DNA of 50,321 bases from Candidatus Aenigmatarchaeota archaeon (GTDB lineage: Archaea > Aenigmatarchaeota > Aenigmatarchaeia > CG10238-14 > SCSR01). A program made the translations under genes and the position numbers. Below, piece by piece: positions 14,379 to 21,558 of the stretch; the stretch's first letter is position 1, and each line of letters begins with the position of its first letter. The notes beneath the pieces were generated by a model. It did not search any database. It was not told where the DNA came from and was given only the letters and a program-made list of their open reading frames with translations. The stretch lies in assembly GCA_018920185.1 (NCBI GenBank), contig JAHLMT010000004.1, forward strand, positions 1 through 50,321, written 5' to 3'.

Positions 14379-16901
14379 ATGAAAACCGAAAGTTTCAGAC
14401 TTCCAGAAAACGTCAGACCAATAAATTACAATTTATTTTTTGAAGTAGATTTAAAGAAATTCAAATTTTCAGGAAAAGAAATTATATATTTGAATATACT
14501 CAAACCAACTTCTAAAATTATTCTGAATGCAAGAGATTTGGAGATTAAGAACGCATTTCTCTCTTATGATAAAAAATCTATAAAAACTAAAGTAAGACTA
14601 GAAAATGAAAAAGAGCTATTGAAATTAACTTTTAATAAGTATATTAAAGGACAGGTAAAATTATATTTAGAATTTATAGGCAAATTAACAGATAGTTTGG
14701 TCGGCTTTTACAGAAGCAAATATTTTCTTAATAAAAGAAAAAAATTCTTAGCAACAACTCAATTCGAAGCACCTTATGCTAGACGATGTTTTCCTTGTTT
14801 TGATGAACCTCAATACAAATCAACATTTGATGTCACAATAAAGATTGACAAAAATCTGAAAGCTATATCCAACATGCCAATAAAAGAGGAACATATAGAA
14901 AGAAACAAAAAAATAGTCAAATTTTATAGAACACCCAGAATGTCTACTTATCTTCTATATATTGGTGTTGGTGATTTCGAATTTTTAGAAGATAAATTAG
15001 GAAAAACAACAATAAGAATAGTAACAACACCTGGTAAGAGAAACCAAGGTAGATTTGCTTTAGAACTAACTAAAAAATTTTTGTCTTACTTCCAAGAATA
15101 TTCTGGCATTGCTTACCCTCTACCAAAATTAGATATGATAGCTTTACCTGATTTTGCTGCAGGTGCAATGGAAAATTGGGGTGCAATAACATTCAGGGAA
15201 ATCTATCTTTTATTTGATCCAAAAATGACGTCAACAACTATTAAGAAAAGAATTGCAATGATAATTGCACATGAACTATGGCACATGTGGTCTGGCGACT
15301 TGGTGACGATGAAATGGTGGAATGACCTGTGGCTTAATGAAAGCTTTGCAACTTTCATGGCGTACAAAGCTGTTGACCACTTCTTTCCCGAATGGAACAT
15401 GTGGGAAGATTTTATCAATGATGAGACAGAACGTGCTTTTACTGACGATTGTTTGAAATCTACACATCCTATAGAGGTTGAAGTAAAGAATCCCAACCAA
15501 ATTGAAGAAATATTTGATGCCATCAGCTATTCTAAAGGTGGGAGCATTCTAAGAATGCTTGAAGGATACATGGGAGAAGAATTATTTAGAAAAGGTGTGA
15601 GTAAATACCTTTCGGACAATAAGTATGGTAATGCTACTTCTGAAGATTTGTGGAATTCTCTCTCAAAAGTTTCTGATAAGCCCATAAAGAAAATAGCCGA
15701 AAGTTGGATTAAACAGCCTGGATATCCGCTAGTAGAATCTGAGCTTAAAGATGGAAAATTGATATTGAAACAAAAGAGATTTGTACCCGATCATATCGAT
15801 AATAAACAGTGGTATATCCCATTAATAATAAAAACTAATGACAAACTTTTAGTAGAACTCTTAGATAAACCAAAGAAAGAATTATCTCTAGGAAGTTCGG
15901 AATGGTTTAAGATAAATTATGGACAGATCGGCTTTTATCGCGTGAAATATCCTGATGAGAACCTTTCAAAATTAAAATTTTTGATTTCTAGCAAAACTTT
16001 ACCACCATTAGACAGATGGGGAATACAAAATGACCTGTTCGAACTTTCTGTTAATGGTGATGTCGATTTAGACAAATATCTTGATTTTGTGCGTACATTC
16101 TATAATGAAGATAACTATCTTGTATTGAGAGACATCTATCAGAATATAAGAAACATTTATTTCGTATACTCACAAGAACAATTCTGGAATTCAATTTGGT
16201 CTAAACTGAAAAATTATCATAAGGAGACATTTCAAAAAATTCTGGAAAGATTGGGCTGGGAACCTAAGAAAGACGAGAGTCAGAAAGATACTTTGTTACG
16301 GGAGCTTGCTATAAGATACTTAGCATTTATCGAAGATGCAGAAGTTCTCCGAAAAGGAAAGGAAAAGTTCGAATATTATCTGAAAACAAGAAAGTTACAC
16401 CCAGATGTAAAATCTCCCGTCTTCTATATGATGGCTGCAAATGGTGATGAAAAAATTTACAAAACTTTGTTAGAGTTGTATCTTAAAACTAAGAGCCCAG
16501 AAGAAAAAAGAATTCTGCTAATAGCATTGAGCCAGTTCAAAAATCCAGAAATATTGAAAAAATTCTTGGATTTCTCACTATCACAAAAAGTTAGAACTCA
16601 AGATTTGGTTATTGTATTCTCATCTGTCGCATCAAACCCCCGTTCACGAACTGTACTATTACCTTGGTTAAAGAAAAACTGGAAAAAAATAAAAACTTAT
16701 GAAAAAAGTGGAAAACTTTTCGTTAATTTATTAGAAGCTTTTATTGCTGCTCATGTAGGCAAAGAGAATGAAATAAAACAGTTCTTCGCATTTCATCCAG
16801 TGAAATATAAAATGACCTTAGAAAGAGCGTTTGAAAAATTGCATAGAATTTCGAGTTGGGCTGAAAGGAATAAAGAAGTTTTAATTCAATATTTTAGTTA
16901 A
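14379..16901 (+). CDS. M1 family zinc aminopeptidase (tricorn-interacting-factor F2/F3-like)
   Basis: 840 residues, full length for archaeal M1 peptidases. Substrate N-terminus is held by the exopeptidase motif GAMENWGAITF (residues 262-266), zinc by HELWH (298-302) and the Glu of WLNESFATF (about 321). The C-terminal 350 residues are the helical ERAP1-like domain. It removes N-terminal residues from peptides produced by the proteasome or tricorn. No signal peptide, so cytoplasmic. The gene stands alone, with an AT-rich 155-base upstream spacer that shows no ribosome binding site; CTATTAAGAAATAGTA before the ATG is a possible TATA region. It is read through intact, with no frame error over 2.5 kb. 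Confidence 0.93.
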   Translation: MKTESFRLPENVRPINYNLFFEVDLKKFKFSGKEIIYLNILKPTSKIILNARDLEIKNAFLSYDKKSIKTKVRLENEKELLKLTFNKYIKGQVKLYLEFIGKLTDSLVGFYRSKYFLNKRKKFLATTQFEAPYARRCFPCFDEPQYKSTFDVTIKIDKNLKAISNMPIKEEHIERNKKIVKFYRTPRMSTYLLYIGVGDFEFLEDKLGKTTIRIVTTPGKRNQGRFALELTKKFLSYFQEYSGIAYPLPKLDMIALPDFAAGAMENWGAITFREIYLLFDPKMTSTTIKKRIAMIIAHELWHMWSGDLVTMKWWNDLWLNESFATFMAYKAVDHFFPEWNMWEDFINDETERAFTDDCLKSTHPIEVEVKNPNQIEEIFDAISYSKGGSILRMLEGYMGEELFRKGVSKYLSDNKYGNATSEDLWNSLSKVSDKPIKKIAESWIKQPGYPLVESELKDGKLILKQKRFVPDHIDNKQWYIPLIIKTNDKLLVELLDKPKKELSLGSSEWFKINYGQIGFYRVKYPDENLSKLKFLISSKTLPPLDRWGIQNDLFELSVNGDVDLDKYLDFVRTFYNEDNYLVLRDIYQNIRNIYFVYSQEQFWNSIWSKLKNYHKETFQKILERLGWEPKKDESQKDTLLRELAIRYLAFIEDAEVLRKGKEKFEYYLKTRKLHPDVKSPVFYMMAANGDEKIYKTLLELYLKTKSPEEKRILLIALSQFKNPEILKKFLDFSLSQKVRTQDLVIVFSSVASNPRSRTVLLPWLKKNWKKIKTYEKSGKLFVNLLEAFIAAHVGKENEIKQFFAFHPVKYKMTLERAFEKLHRISSWAERNKEVLIQYFS

Positions 16902-16902
16902 T

Positions 16903-17061
16903 CTAAAAAATAAACTTCAACAAAATCTCAAAAACAGCTATTCCAATAACAATCCAAACGACATGCTTAGGTTTAAGTTTAATTGCTTCTTTTTCCTCTT
17001 CAGGATAACGGATTAATCCACCTACTCCTGATGGTATATAAATTTTGTCTCGTTTTGCCAT
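16903..17061 (-). CDS. secG: Sec61-beta / archaeal SecG preprotein translocase subunit
   Basis: 52 residues, a small gene. MAKRDKIYIPSGVGGLIRYP followed by an acidic EEEKEAIKL, then PKHVVWIVIGIAVFEILL as one C-terminal transmembrane helix. The P-x-G-x-G-G-L-I-R-Y segment before a single tail anchor is the signature of archaeal Sec61-beta. It associates with SecYE in the membrane. Convergent with the M1 peptidase, one base apart. Its promoter probably uses TTATATG-like sequence at 17085-17095 on the minus strand, with the RNase P RNA gene further upstream in the same direction. Confidence 0.9.
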   Translation of the reverse strand: MAKRDKIYIPSGVGGLIRYPEEEKEAIKLKPKHVVWIVIGIAVFEILLKFIF

Positions 17062-17145
17062 AATTAACAATTGTTCCATGCACTTTTAAAGTTATATGTC
17101 AAAGTTCATCCAACAACCGAACATATAAATTTGGAAAGTGGACAT

Positions 17146-17390
17146 GCTGGTCATAGCCCCTCTTCTGTTTAGGTAGCATTTATCTAAGCGCTCATGCTTG
17201 CACCCAAGGTGATACCAGACCGTTTCATTCTATTACCAACAAGTCATTGCATCATCCTTACCGCCGGTAATAGATTCGTTTCTGATTCTGGTTCTGACTT
17301 CTCAGCCAGCTGTTTTCACAGCACCTTAACGGGTGGAGGGAACTTCCTCAGTCACACTTTGACATGTGACCGAAGCTACCTGACCAGCTT
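17146..17390 (-). ncRNA. rnpB: RNase P RNA
   Basis: Read on the minus strand, the ends pair GCUGGUCA (17381-17388) with UGACCAGC (17146-17153), an 8-bp P1. Inside are conserved RNase P blocks: GACUGAGGAAGUUCCCUCC near 17336-17355 (5' side of P4), UACCGGCGGUAAG and GAUGAUGCAAUGAC in the specificity domain, and near the 3' end AGAUAAAUGCU then AACAGAAGAGGGGCUAUG (3' side of P4). The RNA processes the 5' ends of tRNAs with its protein subunits. At about 245 nt it is compact for an archaeal type A RNA. A TATA element (TATTTATAAG on the minus strand, 17415-17424) sits about 26 bases before the 5' end, fixing it near 17388-17390. 3' end is approximate. Confidence 0.88.
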
Positions 17391-17412
17391 GTCTAATTAT
17401 TAGTTATGCACC

Positions 17413-17426
17413 AGCTTATAAATATT
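17413..17426 (-). promoter_or_regulatory. TATA promoter of the RNase P RNA gene
   Basis: On the minus strand AATATTTATAAGCT forms a strong archaeal TATA box centred about 28 bases upstream of the P1 5' strand, the expected distance to the transcription start. Confidence 0.65.
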
Positions 17427-17617
17427 ATCAGTGAATTCAACACTTTTGATCGTTTTTGGTCCTACCCTACTCCCAGAAGTATAAATTTGAATGAAATTTT
17501 CAACTTTTCTTTAAGATTTCAAAATAAACTTATGGACGAACAAGAGATTTGCAAGTGATATAGCAGGTATACAGACTCTAAATCACCTAAATAAACTTTA
17601 GAAATAAAATAATATAC

Positions 17618-18169
17618 ATGGGAGTTGTTGAAGCTGCGATTGAAAGCTTGAATAAAAACAAAAAATCAATTCTCATAGGTGCTATAATTTATCTTCTCCC
17701 TGTATTATACAGATTTATAACAAAAAATTCTGTAGTTCCCATATTAGATACCACACTGGTTTTCCGTCACAGTGATTCCCAAATCATACCAATTAATTTA
17801 GAAACTTTAGGAATAATGTTTCTCATTCCAGGAGCTGTAGGTGCTGTTGTCGGGACAACTTTTTTGGAGAATATCTTCAACCGAAGATTTACAGGATTGG
17901 AAAAATATATGGCAAGAGTTTTTGGTTCTATAGTATTTGCATTTGCCTGGACTACTGTACAATTTTTCGGTTTCTTGTTCTTTAATCCCCCAGGTCCTTG
18001 GGGTAGTAGCTTGTGGGCATCACCAGATACATATGCAAGGAATTTGTTAGTTGCATTGCTTATAGCTCCGTTAGTGCCGTATGTGATTGAATTCATTCAT
18101 AAGATGATGAAAAGATGGGTTCACGCGGAATTGAACCGCGATCTGCGCCACGTCAAGACGCCGTCCTAA
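17618..18169 (+). CDS. Hypothetical multi-pass membrane protein, 3' end antisense to tRNA-Val
   Basis: 183 residues with a short basic N-terminus and four hydrophobic stretches, roughly residues 18-36, 66-88, 105-124 and 146-162; a conserved-looking NPPGPWGSSLW loop precedes the last. I do not recognise a family. The last 18 codons (from about VHAELNRDLRH) lie across the tRNA-Val gene on the other strand and the stop is inside the tRNA. Either the protein truly ends with a tRNA-derived tail or its ancestral 3' end was lost. A TATA-like CTAAATAAACTTTAG (17587-17601) lies about 25 bases before the ATG. Confidence 0.6.
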   Translation: MGVVEAAIESLNKNKKSILIGAIIYLLPVLYRFITKNSVVPILDTTLVFRHSDSQIIPINLETLGIMFLIPGAVGAVVGTTFLENIFNRRFTGLEKYMARVFGSIVFAFAWTTVQFFGFLFFNPPGPWGSSLWASPDTYARNLLVALLIAPLVPYVIEFIHKMMKRWVHAELNRDLRHVKTPS

Positions 18170-18187
18170 CCGTTAGACTATGAACCC
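18116..18187 (-). tRNA. tRNA-Val (GAC)
   Basis: 72 nt. Acceptor GGGUUCA pairs with UGAACCC; D stem GUCU/GGAC with G-G in the loop; anticodon stem GCGUC/GGCGC with loop UUGACGU giving anticodon GAC; T stem CGCGG/CCGCG with loop UUCAAUU; discriminator A73, as expected for valine. No encoded CCA and no intron. The 3' half is overlapped by the antisense membrane protein gene. TATA-like ATATTTATAC (minus strand, about 18200-18209) lies upstream. Confidence 0.93.
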
Positions 18188-18191
18188 TTGT

Positions 18192-18707
18192 TTAGATTTT
18201 GTATAAATATGAATAAAAATGACCTGTTCTTATCTTTTTAATTTCTTTCCATCCAACTATAGGATGACTCGCAGAAACTATTCTCGTCCCCTTTCTCAAC
18301 TCCTTCTTAAACTTGTGTTTCAATTCTTGTGTTAACTTATGTGATAGATACATAAGAATCACATCTGCATTTTTAAGATTCTCATCGAAAATATCCCCAC
18401 AAATAATTTTTATTTTATCATGTAAATTATTTTTCTTAACTATCAAACGAGATAACCAAACCAACAATCTATTCTTCTCTATACCGATAGCTTTTGCGTG
18501 AAATTCTTTTGCAGCGATAATCAACGCTCTACCGTCACCAGAACCTAAATCATAAACTAAATCATTTTTCTTTACATTTGCTAGCTTTAACATTTTTCTT
18601 ATTGTAACTCGGGGCAAGGGAATTGGCAGAGCTTCGTCGCGAATTAGTTCAAACCACAACCAAAATAGAAATGGTGAGAGGGTTAACAAAAACCAATGCC
18701 AGTCCAT
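18192..18707 (-). CDS. Membrane-anchored class I methyltransferase (FAM173/ATPSCKMT-like)
   Basis: 171 residues. A hydrophobic N-terminus (residues 4-19, Trp/Phe rich) is followed by a Rossmann methyltransferase: motif I VYDLGSGDGRALIIAA binds SAM, AIGIEKN is motif II, and ADVILMYLSHKLTQEL is motif IV. The P-x-V-T-x-x-x-M-L-x-L-A-x-V lead-in, a Y-D-L-G-S-G-D-G-R motif and the N-terminal anchor are the layout of the FAM173 lysine methyltransferase family, which modifies proteins such as an ATP synthase subunit in mitochondria. Target here is unknown. It lies 5 bases downstream of tRNA-Val in the opposite reading sense to the membrane protein. Confidence 0.72.
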   Translation of the reverse strand: MDWHWFLLTLSPFLFWLWFELIRDEALPIPLPRVTIRKMLKLANVKKNDLVYDLGSGDGRALIIAAKEFHAKAIGIEKNRLLVWLSRLIVKKNNLHDKIKIICGDIFDENLKNADVILMYLSHKLTQELKHKFKKELRKGTRIVSASHPIVGWKEIKKIRTGHFYSYLYKI

Positions 18708-18732
18708 GATTTTATTTTATTAAATTACTAAC

Positions 18733-18951
18733 TTATCTTCTTGTCATAAGCACTAAACCAACAATAATAAAACCAATACCGAGAAAAGTGGGTATAACAT
18801 TTTTACAACCTACCTGTTTAAGATGACATGCTGGATTAAGAATATTAATTCCACTGCAGCTTGGACAGAGATAGTCTGTGAGAAGTGAAAATCCCTGAGT
18901 ATAAATCAAGAGACCTAGAAAAACCACAATCAATCCTGTTAGGATGCCCAT
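18733..18951 (-). CDS. Small two-helix membrane protein with Cys-rich loop
   Basis: 72 residues: MGILTGLIVVFLGLLIYTQG is the first membrane helix, then an exposed loop with five cysteines (LCPSC, PACH, GCKN), then a second helix PTFLGIGFIIVGLVLM and a basic tail TRR. The loop could be disulfide bonded or bind metal. No recognised family. It lies 25 bases upstream of the FAM173-like methyltransferase on the same strand and may be co-transcribed. Its 5' side borders the higher-GC segment. Confidence 0.65.
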   Translation of the reverse strand: MGILTGLIVVFLGLLIYTQGFSLLTDYLCPSCSGINILNPACHLKQVGCKNVIPTFLGIGFIIVGLVLMTRR

Positions 18952-19254
18952 ACAGTTATTTTGTTTCCCACAAATTAAAAAATGGAGGCGGACGATAAAC
19001 GAGATACAAGAAGAGAGGGAACAAAAGTAATCATCTCATTTGGGCGCTACAGCATCTCTGCCTTTCTTGCATGCAGTATAGACTAATTCCACCGTCGTGC
19101 ACTCTCTTTTAGTTGTTCCCCTCCAAGATACTCTTCGGGTTTATAAGTGGGGGGCTGATGTTCGAAACATAAATTGATATAAGTCATGCAAGGTATATTA
19201 CGAAATAAGGATGAAGGAGACAAACTATTTAAAGCGCGGAGCCATACATGCATT

Positions 19255-19917
19255 ATGCCAATCACAATAGATTCCTCCATTCTTAAGCATTTGGAATCGA
19301 GACTGTTCGAAAGAGCAACGAAAGAACCTTCGTGGCAGTCATCGTATTTTATAGTGACAACCTCGCCTGAGAGAACTTGGTGGTCAATTGCCGGCCCCGA
19401 ATCAATAGCGAGCGAAATGCAGCTACCCCTCTTTACCAACAAAGACGAATTGGGACTTTGGCACATTTACGAAGCGAAAACCCTACAGGTCGCTGAGTAT
19501 TGCCCCCATTTCCCAGCGCATAAAAAGTTAGCGCGTGCTTTAAAGGGCACAACGCATACCTCTGTGTATATTGCTGATCTTTGGGTACCGCCCGTGTTCT
19601 CGTTGTTTCCGCTCGTCCTTAATATATCCATGGGGACCACCGAAATTTACCCCAAGCCGGACTACTGCCCCCTCAGCTTCATAAATTATCTGCTGAGTCT
19701 AGGGAAGTTTGGGAAGTTAGGCAGTGATTACAATCTCGAACGTTGGCTTCGGGTAAAGTGGTTACCCAGTGCAGTATACGTTACGAAAGAATTGGGGGTG
19801 GAAGCCTTAAAGGAGCGTTATATCCGAGACTTGATGAATCTTCACATCCAAATGTTGAGGTTTTACGACCGAGTTTATAGTCCCGAGGGACGAATATATC
19901 GAGTTCGAGTGAGGTAG
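19255..19917 (+). CDS. Orphan protein of unknown function in the higher-GC segment
   Basis: 220 residues from the ATG at 19255 (MPITIDSSILKHLESRLFER). A TATA box ACTATTTAAAG (19224-19234) lies 26 bases before that ATG, so the message is probably leaderless and the longer frame from 19186 is not used. The protein is rich in Trp, Pro and Tyr, with segments such as PERTWWSIAGPES and KPDYCPLSFINYLLSLGKFG, no membrane helix, no signal peptide and a basic C-terminus. I do not recognise it. Its base composition differs from its neighbours, which suggests transfer from a virus or plasmid. Confidence 0.6.
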   Translation: MPITIDSSILKHLESRLFERATKEPSWQSSYFIVTTSPERTWWSIAGPESIASEMQLPLFTNKDELGLWHIYEAKTLQVAEYCPHFPAHKKLARALKGTTHTSVYIADLWVPPVFSLFPLVLNISMGTTEIYPKPDYCPLSFINYLLSLGKFGKLGSDYNLERWLRVKWLPSAVYVTKELGVEALKERYIRDLMNLHIQMLRFYDRVYSPEGRIYRVRVR

Positions 19918-20228
19918 CCGTAGACGCTGTTGCTAATCGTTATCCACAACACTGTAAAACCTTTTACAAACCCATGGTAAAACTAGTCAACTGAATGACA
20001 CCTTCTGGAGGACCGCGAGTAAAACCATCAGCATTACTTTGGAAAGACTTTACAGGGAATGTCTCTGAAATTGGTTTGAAATGGGATTGATCAAATCCTT
20101 GTTGTCTATGAAGATGGTAGTCGGATAACGGCACCTGATATTCCATCTCCAAAAGGCAGTCAAAAGGAACACCTTATTTACCTGGACAGCGATACACGGT
20201 TTTCCTGAAATATAAGGCTAGGGTTCAA
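19918..20228. other. Gene-less stretch between the orphan gene and tRNA-Ser
   Basis: About 310 bases with a 62-codon minus-strand frame (19964-20152) that has no ribosome binding site, promoter or recognisable motif. I see no tRNA-like fold, strong hairpin or direct repeat. It may hold degraded coding sequence of the same foreign segment. Confidence 0.4.
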
Positions 20229-20338
20229 CGCTGAGGACGGGATTTGAACCCGTAACGAGCAGAGCTCGACAGCTCTCAACGAACCTTAGCAGGCTTGCAA
20301 AATAATTTGTTGCCTTACCTGGTTCGGCACACCTCAGC
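20229..20338 (-). tRNA. tRNA-Ser (GCU) with two putative short introns
   Basis: 110 nt. Acceptor GCUGAGG/CCUCAGC (7 of 7), D arm GCC...GGC with G-G, long variable arm CGAGC-UCU-GCUCG, T arm ACGGG/CCCGU with UUCAAAU, and discriminator G73 all fit archaeal tRNA-Ser. The middle is about 25 nt too long. Removing AATTATTTTGCAA (minus strand, 20295-20307, after position 29) and AGGTTCGTTGAG (20275-20286, after position 37) gives a perfect anticodon stem ACAGC/GCUGU with loop CUGCUAA, anticodon GCU, and an 85-nt tRNA. Around the first intron GCAA/TTGC form a 4-bp helix with CA^A and AA^G at the cut sites; around the second, CUGC/GUUG (one U-U mismatch) lie between UA^A and AG^A. Both resemble bulge-helix-bulge/loop splice motifs. 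Confidence 0.8.
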
Positions 20339-20393
20339 ATATATACTGTTGGTATTAAATAAATTAGATTTTGTCGTTGTTGCATAAATTAAC

Positions 20394-20585
20394 TTAAGAT
20401 TGATTTCTAAAGCGATTATAAAAACTTAGTGCACTTTCAAATCTTAATGTACCCATTTCACAACCCTGTTGTACAGCGTACTCAAAACCAGGTTCTTCTT
20501 CCGCTCTATCTAAACAACGACGAGTAATCAATTCCAAAAGATATAAAGATTTATAAAGATTCATGTTCGATAGAATAATTTTCAT
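20394..20585 (-). CDS. Small hypothetical protein
   Basis: 63 residues if started at the ATG at 20583-20585 (MKIILSNMNLYKSL); the frame continues upstream to 20633 without a better start. The sequence is amphipathic and helical, with LLELITRRCLDRAEEEPGFE and GTLRFESALSFYNRF, and looks like real protein rather than random translation. No family recognised, no clear ribosome binding site. It lies between tRNA-Ser and the PRC-barrel gene. Confidence 0.4.
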   Translation of the reverse strand: MKIILSNMNLYKSLYLLELITRRCLDRAEEEPGFEYAVQQGCEMGTLRFESALSFYNRFRNQS

Positions 20586-20785
20586 TTTATCGGCCAAATA
20601 CAAACAACAGCAAGATACAAAGCTTGTTACCAACTACAAAAATTTTTCCAAGCTAGTCTACTAGCAAGAACTAGAGTTTGTTAAAAGAACAAGTAACCCC
20701 AAAAGTGGATCTGTCTGCCATCTACATGGCCAATTAAATTGGAAGTACTACAAATATTTATATTCATCCCTCCAATAATAGTTAT

Positions 20786-21118
20786 ATGACTGTATCTATA
20801 AAAGACATTTCTGAGATGTTTGCTAAGGACGTTTTCACCAACAAAGGATTCTACTGTGGAAAAGTAAGCGATATGGAATTTGATTTGTCAAGATATAAAG
20901 TAAGGGCATTGGTTGTAGAAGCTGCACGCGGTTCTTTCTTAGGTAAGATAGTTGCTGGCAAGAAGGGTGTTGTCATTCCTTATAATATGGTTCAATCTGT
21001 TGGTGATATTGTCATCATCAAACACATAAGTGAAGCATCATTTCCCGAAGAATCTTCAGAAGAACCTGCAACAGAACAGGAAACATCAGCTTCATCAAGA
21101 TTATCGAAAATGCGATAA
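20786..21118 (+). CDS. PRC-barrel domain protein (CdpB-like)
   Basis: 110 residues: a single PRC-barrel (about residues 1-80; the segments KDVFTNKGFYCGKVSDMEFD, YKVRALVVEA and KGVVIPYNMVQSVGDIVII are typical strands) followed by an acidic, Ser/Thr-rich disordered tail ending RLSKMR. PRC-barrel proteins of this kind (CdpB1/CdpB2) were shown in haloarchaea to act with SepF in FtsZ-dependent division. Here the gene is 441 bases from ftsZ in convergent orientation, which fits a division role by inference. TATA AAATATTTATATTC (20752-20765) lies about 25 bases before the ATG with no ribosome binding site. Confidence 0.78.
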   Translation: MTVSIKDISEMFAKDVFTNKGFYCGKVSDMEFDLSRYKVRALVVEAARGSFLGKIVAGKKGVVIPYNMVQSVGDIVIIKHISEASFPEESSEEPATEQETSASSRLSKMR

Positions 21119-21449
21119 TTTATAACATTCCTGGTCGGGTCTTAGTTCAACTCGTCTAGCTCTCCTACTTTTTGTATACCCATCCCGTCTTACATAATCC
21201 AATGAATCATACGTCGGACATCACCTGGACTCATGAAAACCTCAGATAATCCCATACATCAAGAGTAGTAAACATTTGTCCTGGTTTTTTACTTATAATC
21301 TCCTTAACTTTTAAGTAGCATTTTGATTTGACATATTTCTTTATTAGTTTTCAAGTTTTTAAACATGATTAGCTGATTGTTTAGTTATGAACTTCGATTA
21401 ACCAATAGATTTTAGAAAAAAATATCAGAAATAAAAAAATTAAAGAAAG
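21119..21449. other. Gene-less stretch with a possible coding remnant
   Basis: On the minus strand, around 21130-21285, one frame reads VFMSPGDVRRMIHWIM, stop, DGMGIQKVGELDELN, stop, DPTRN, and a neighbouring frame supplies MFTTLDVWDYLRF before it. The fragments look protein-like and may be a decayed small gene, but two in-frame stops leave this uncertain. The remaining 160 bases (21290-21449) are AT-rich with no signal I can name. Confidence 0.3.
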
Positions 21450-21521
21450 CTAGCCTTCATCTAAATAATCCAGCTCTTCCAGTTCCACTTCTTCAAGTGG
21501 ATCCCATATATCTTCGTCCAT
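21450..21521 (-). CDS. 23-residue acidic peptide ORF downstream of ftsZ
   Basis: The ORF encodes a 23-residue peptide beginning MDEDIWDPLEEVELEELD and ending YLDEG; it is preceded by GGGGAGGG (21527-21534) 5 bases before the ATG, one of the strongest ribosome binding sites in the window. It lies 37 bases after the ftsZ stop on the same strand, so the two could share a message. Nearly half the residues are Asp or Glu. I know no family. The strong binding site argues for real translation; the short length argues for caution. Confidence 0.5.
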   Translation of the reverse strand: MDEDIWDPLEEVELEELDYLDEG

Positions 21522-21553
21522 TTCTGCCCTCCCCTTTCTTTTTAAATGAAGGC
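21453..21553 (-). promoter_or_regulatory. 13-bp stem enclosing the small ORF after ftsZ
   Basis: In the minus-strand transcript GCCTTCATTTAAA (21541-21553), just after the ftsZ stop, can pair with TTTAGATGAAGGC (21453-21465), which is the 3' end of the small ORF. Twelve of 13 positions are Watson-Crick and one is G-U. The ribosome binding site and ORF lie in the loop of about 75 nt. Possible roles are 3'-end protection of ftsZ mRNA or control of the peptide. Confidence 0.5.
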
Positions 21554-21558
21554 CGATC

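Larger units (their letters stand above)
18975..20228. mobile_element. Compositionally distinct segment at the 3' end of tRNA-Ser (island candidate)
   Basis: From about 18,975 to the tRNA-Ser 3' end at 20,229 the DNA is visibly richer in G and C than the surrounding AT-rich genes and uses codons such as CGC, GCG, TCG and CCC that neighbours avoid. It contains one convincing orphan gene (19255-19917), a 34-codon ORF at 18982-19086 (MEADDKRDTRREGTKV), and about 300 bases (19918-20228) with no supported gene. The tRNA points its 3' end into the segment, the classic archaeal integration site. No integrase and no clear copy of the tRNA 3' end at the far side are visible, so this is only a candidate remnant. 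Confidence 0.35.

Noticed and set aside
18982-19086. 34-codon ORF MEADDKRDTRREGTKV as a separate gene
   Set aside because: No ribosome binding site or TATA at the right distance; kept only as part of the island description.
19083-19466. 127-codon minus-strand frame across the orphan gene
   Set aside because: It is a mirror frame of the 19255-19917 gene, which has a TATA element at the right place; the minus frame has no promoter or binding site.
19964-20152. 62-codon minus-strand frame
   Set aside because: No ribosome binding site, TATA or recognisable sequence; composition fits non-coding or degraded DNA.
21190-21270. C/D-box-like words (TTGATGT, CTGA, GGTGATG) on the minus strand
   Set aside because: The D box is missing and the inner spacing is too long for an archaeal C/D sRNA.
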